Of a DNA stretch of 5,417 nucleotides, positions 4,717-5,417 are shown piece by piece. Origin of the DNA: Chloroflexota bacterium (GTDB lineage: Bacteria; Chloroflexota; Anaerolineae; 4572-78); the NCBI GenBank assembly GCA_024278015.1, contig JAJRUC010000227.1:1-5417 (forward strand). Direction: 5' to 3'. The notes beneath the pieces were generated by a model. The model worked only from the letters and a program-made list of their open reading frames with translations, made no database searches and was not told the origin of the DNA. Positions within the stretch are counted from its first letter, which is position 1. Every line of letters starts with the position of its first letter. A program made the position numbers and the translations under genes.

Positions 4717-5417
4717 TCACAGGTTGACGGTTTGCACGGATTCCATCAAATCAATTTTGCGGATGGCGTCGACGACTTCCGCCGGCACTTCGTGGTCTAC
4801 GCCGATGAATGAGATGGCCCGCCCGCCCGGTTTGTTGCGGCCGGTGCGCCATGTGGCAATGTTAATGTTGTACGCGCCCAGCATAGTGCCCACCTGCCCA
4901 ATAACGCCGGGCTGGTCGTGGCTTTGGGTAACCAGAATATGCCCCTCCGGCCGCACATCAACGCGCCAGCCGTCAATTTGCACCAGGCGCGGTTCTTTGT
5001 CGTTAAACAGAGAGGCCATCAGTGTCCGGTGGGTTCCATTTTTCATCTCTACCCGGCAGGTGATGAGGTTGGGATAATCCGGGCCGTGCAGGCCGGTAGT
5101 TTGCGACACGCTGATGCCGTGTCGCCGGGCCAGGTGCGGCGCGTTAATGTAATTGACGGTACGATGCAGCACCGGCTCCAGAATCCCTTTGAGAATACCC
5201 ACCGTAATGGGTTTGATATGGTCTTCAATATCCTTGCCTTTAATTTCCACTTCAATATGTTCAATGGGTGATTCAGCAAGTTGGGCCTGCAAACTACCCA
5301 GTTTCTGGGCCAGGTTCAGGTAAGGCTGCATACTGCGCAAAATGCCGGCATCGGAAAAGGGCATATTGATGGCGTTGCGAAAATCCACTTCGCGCAGGGC
5401 ATCGAGCATTTGCAGCA
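4717..5417 (-). CDS. serA: D-3-phosphoglycerate dehydrogenase, C-terminal part (5' end outside window)
   Basis: The frame is open from the right edge to the TGA at 4719-4717, giving about 232 residues of a protein normally about 525 long. Numbering from the internal ATG at 5409, the first residues (EVDFRNAINMP) lie after the NAD-binding domain. An ASB (allosteric substrate binding) domain spans about 27-150. A C-terminal ACT domain (157-230) contains HDQPGVIGQVGTMLG and NINIATWRTGR. The ACT domain binds L-serine for feedback control in many SerA enzymes. The enzyme oxidises 3-phosphoglycerate to phosphohydroxypyruvate, the first step of cytosolic serine synthesis. The catalytic half is not visible, so activity is inferred from the family. 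The ATG at 5409 is internal, not a start: the domain is continuous through it to the edge. Another ASB/ACT hydroxyacid dehydrogenase is unlikely. Confidence 0.93.
   Translation of the reverse strand, partial: LQMLDALREVDFRNAINMPFSDAGILRSMQPYLNLAQKLGSLQAQLAESPIEHIEVEIKGKDIEDHIKPITVGILKGILEPVLHRTVNYINAPHLARRHGISVSQTTGLHGPDYPNLITCRVEMKNGTHRTLMASLFNDKEPRLVQIDGWRVDVRPEGHILVTQSHDQPGVIGQVGTMLGAYNINIATWRTGRNKPGGRAISFIGVDHEVPAEVVDAIRKIDLMESVQTVNL

Overview
The window carries four protein-coding stretches read leftward, one two-gene unit read rightward, and two tRNA genes. It looks like moderately GC-rich bacterial chromosome. The best taxonomic guess is Chloroflexota (Anaerolineae/Caldilineae-like). 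This rests on an FMN-riboswitch-controlled ABC permease of the ThiX/SsuC type, the RibXY riboflavin-uptake arrangement known from that phylum, and on a subtilase with a Pro/Thr-rich C-terminal linker. The assignment is inference; no rRNA or diagnostic marker is present.

Layout. 1-948 (minus strand) is one regulated transcription unit. A consensus promoter (TTGACA-17-TATAAT, 920-948) drives an FMN riboswitch (738-886), a leader with two consecutive intrinsic terminators (604-635 and 559-597), and the start of an ABC transporter permease that runs off the left edge. An 8-nt segment at the aptamer's 3' end is exactly complementary to the base of the first terminator, so the antiterminator can be read directly from the sequence. 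1034-2638 (plus strand) has a promoter (TTGACC-17-TAAAAT), an 86-residue protein and a 418-residue subtilisin-family protease. The small protein aligns without gaps over 39 residues to the protease's own N-terminal pro-region, so it looks like a free-standing subtilase propeptide/inhibitor encoded ahead of its protease.

2628-4149 (minus strand) is a two-gene operon with an 8-bp overlap: a DnaQ-type DEDDh exonuclease fused to a C-terminal WYL-like domain, then a YjjG-like HAD phosphatase. The HAD gene converges on the protease gene and overlaps its last 11 bp. 4182-4488 (minus strand) is a compact tRNA unit: promoter, tRNA-Ser(UGA), tRNA-Ser(GCU), terminator. 4489-4716 is non-coding and contains G/C-rich inverted repeats. 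4717-5417 (minus strand) is the C-terminal part of D-3-phosphoglycerate dehydrogenase (SerA), with its ASB and ACT domains.

The most interesting items are the legible FMN switch with tandem terminators on a transporter gene, the stand-alone propeptide plus signal-less subtilase pair, and the exonuclease-WYL fusion coupled to a nucleotidase-like phosphatase. SerA beside two serine tRNAs is a thematic coincidence at most; the sequence shows separate transcription signals for the tRNAs.
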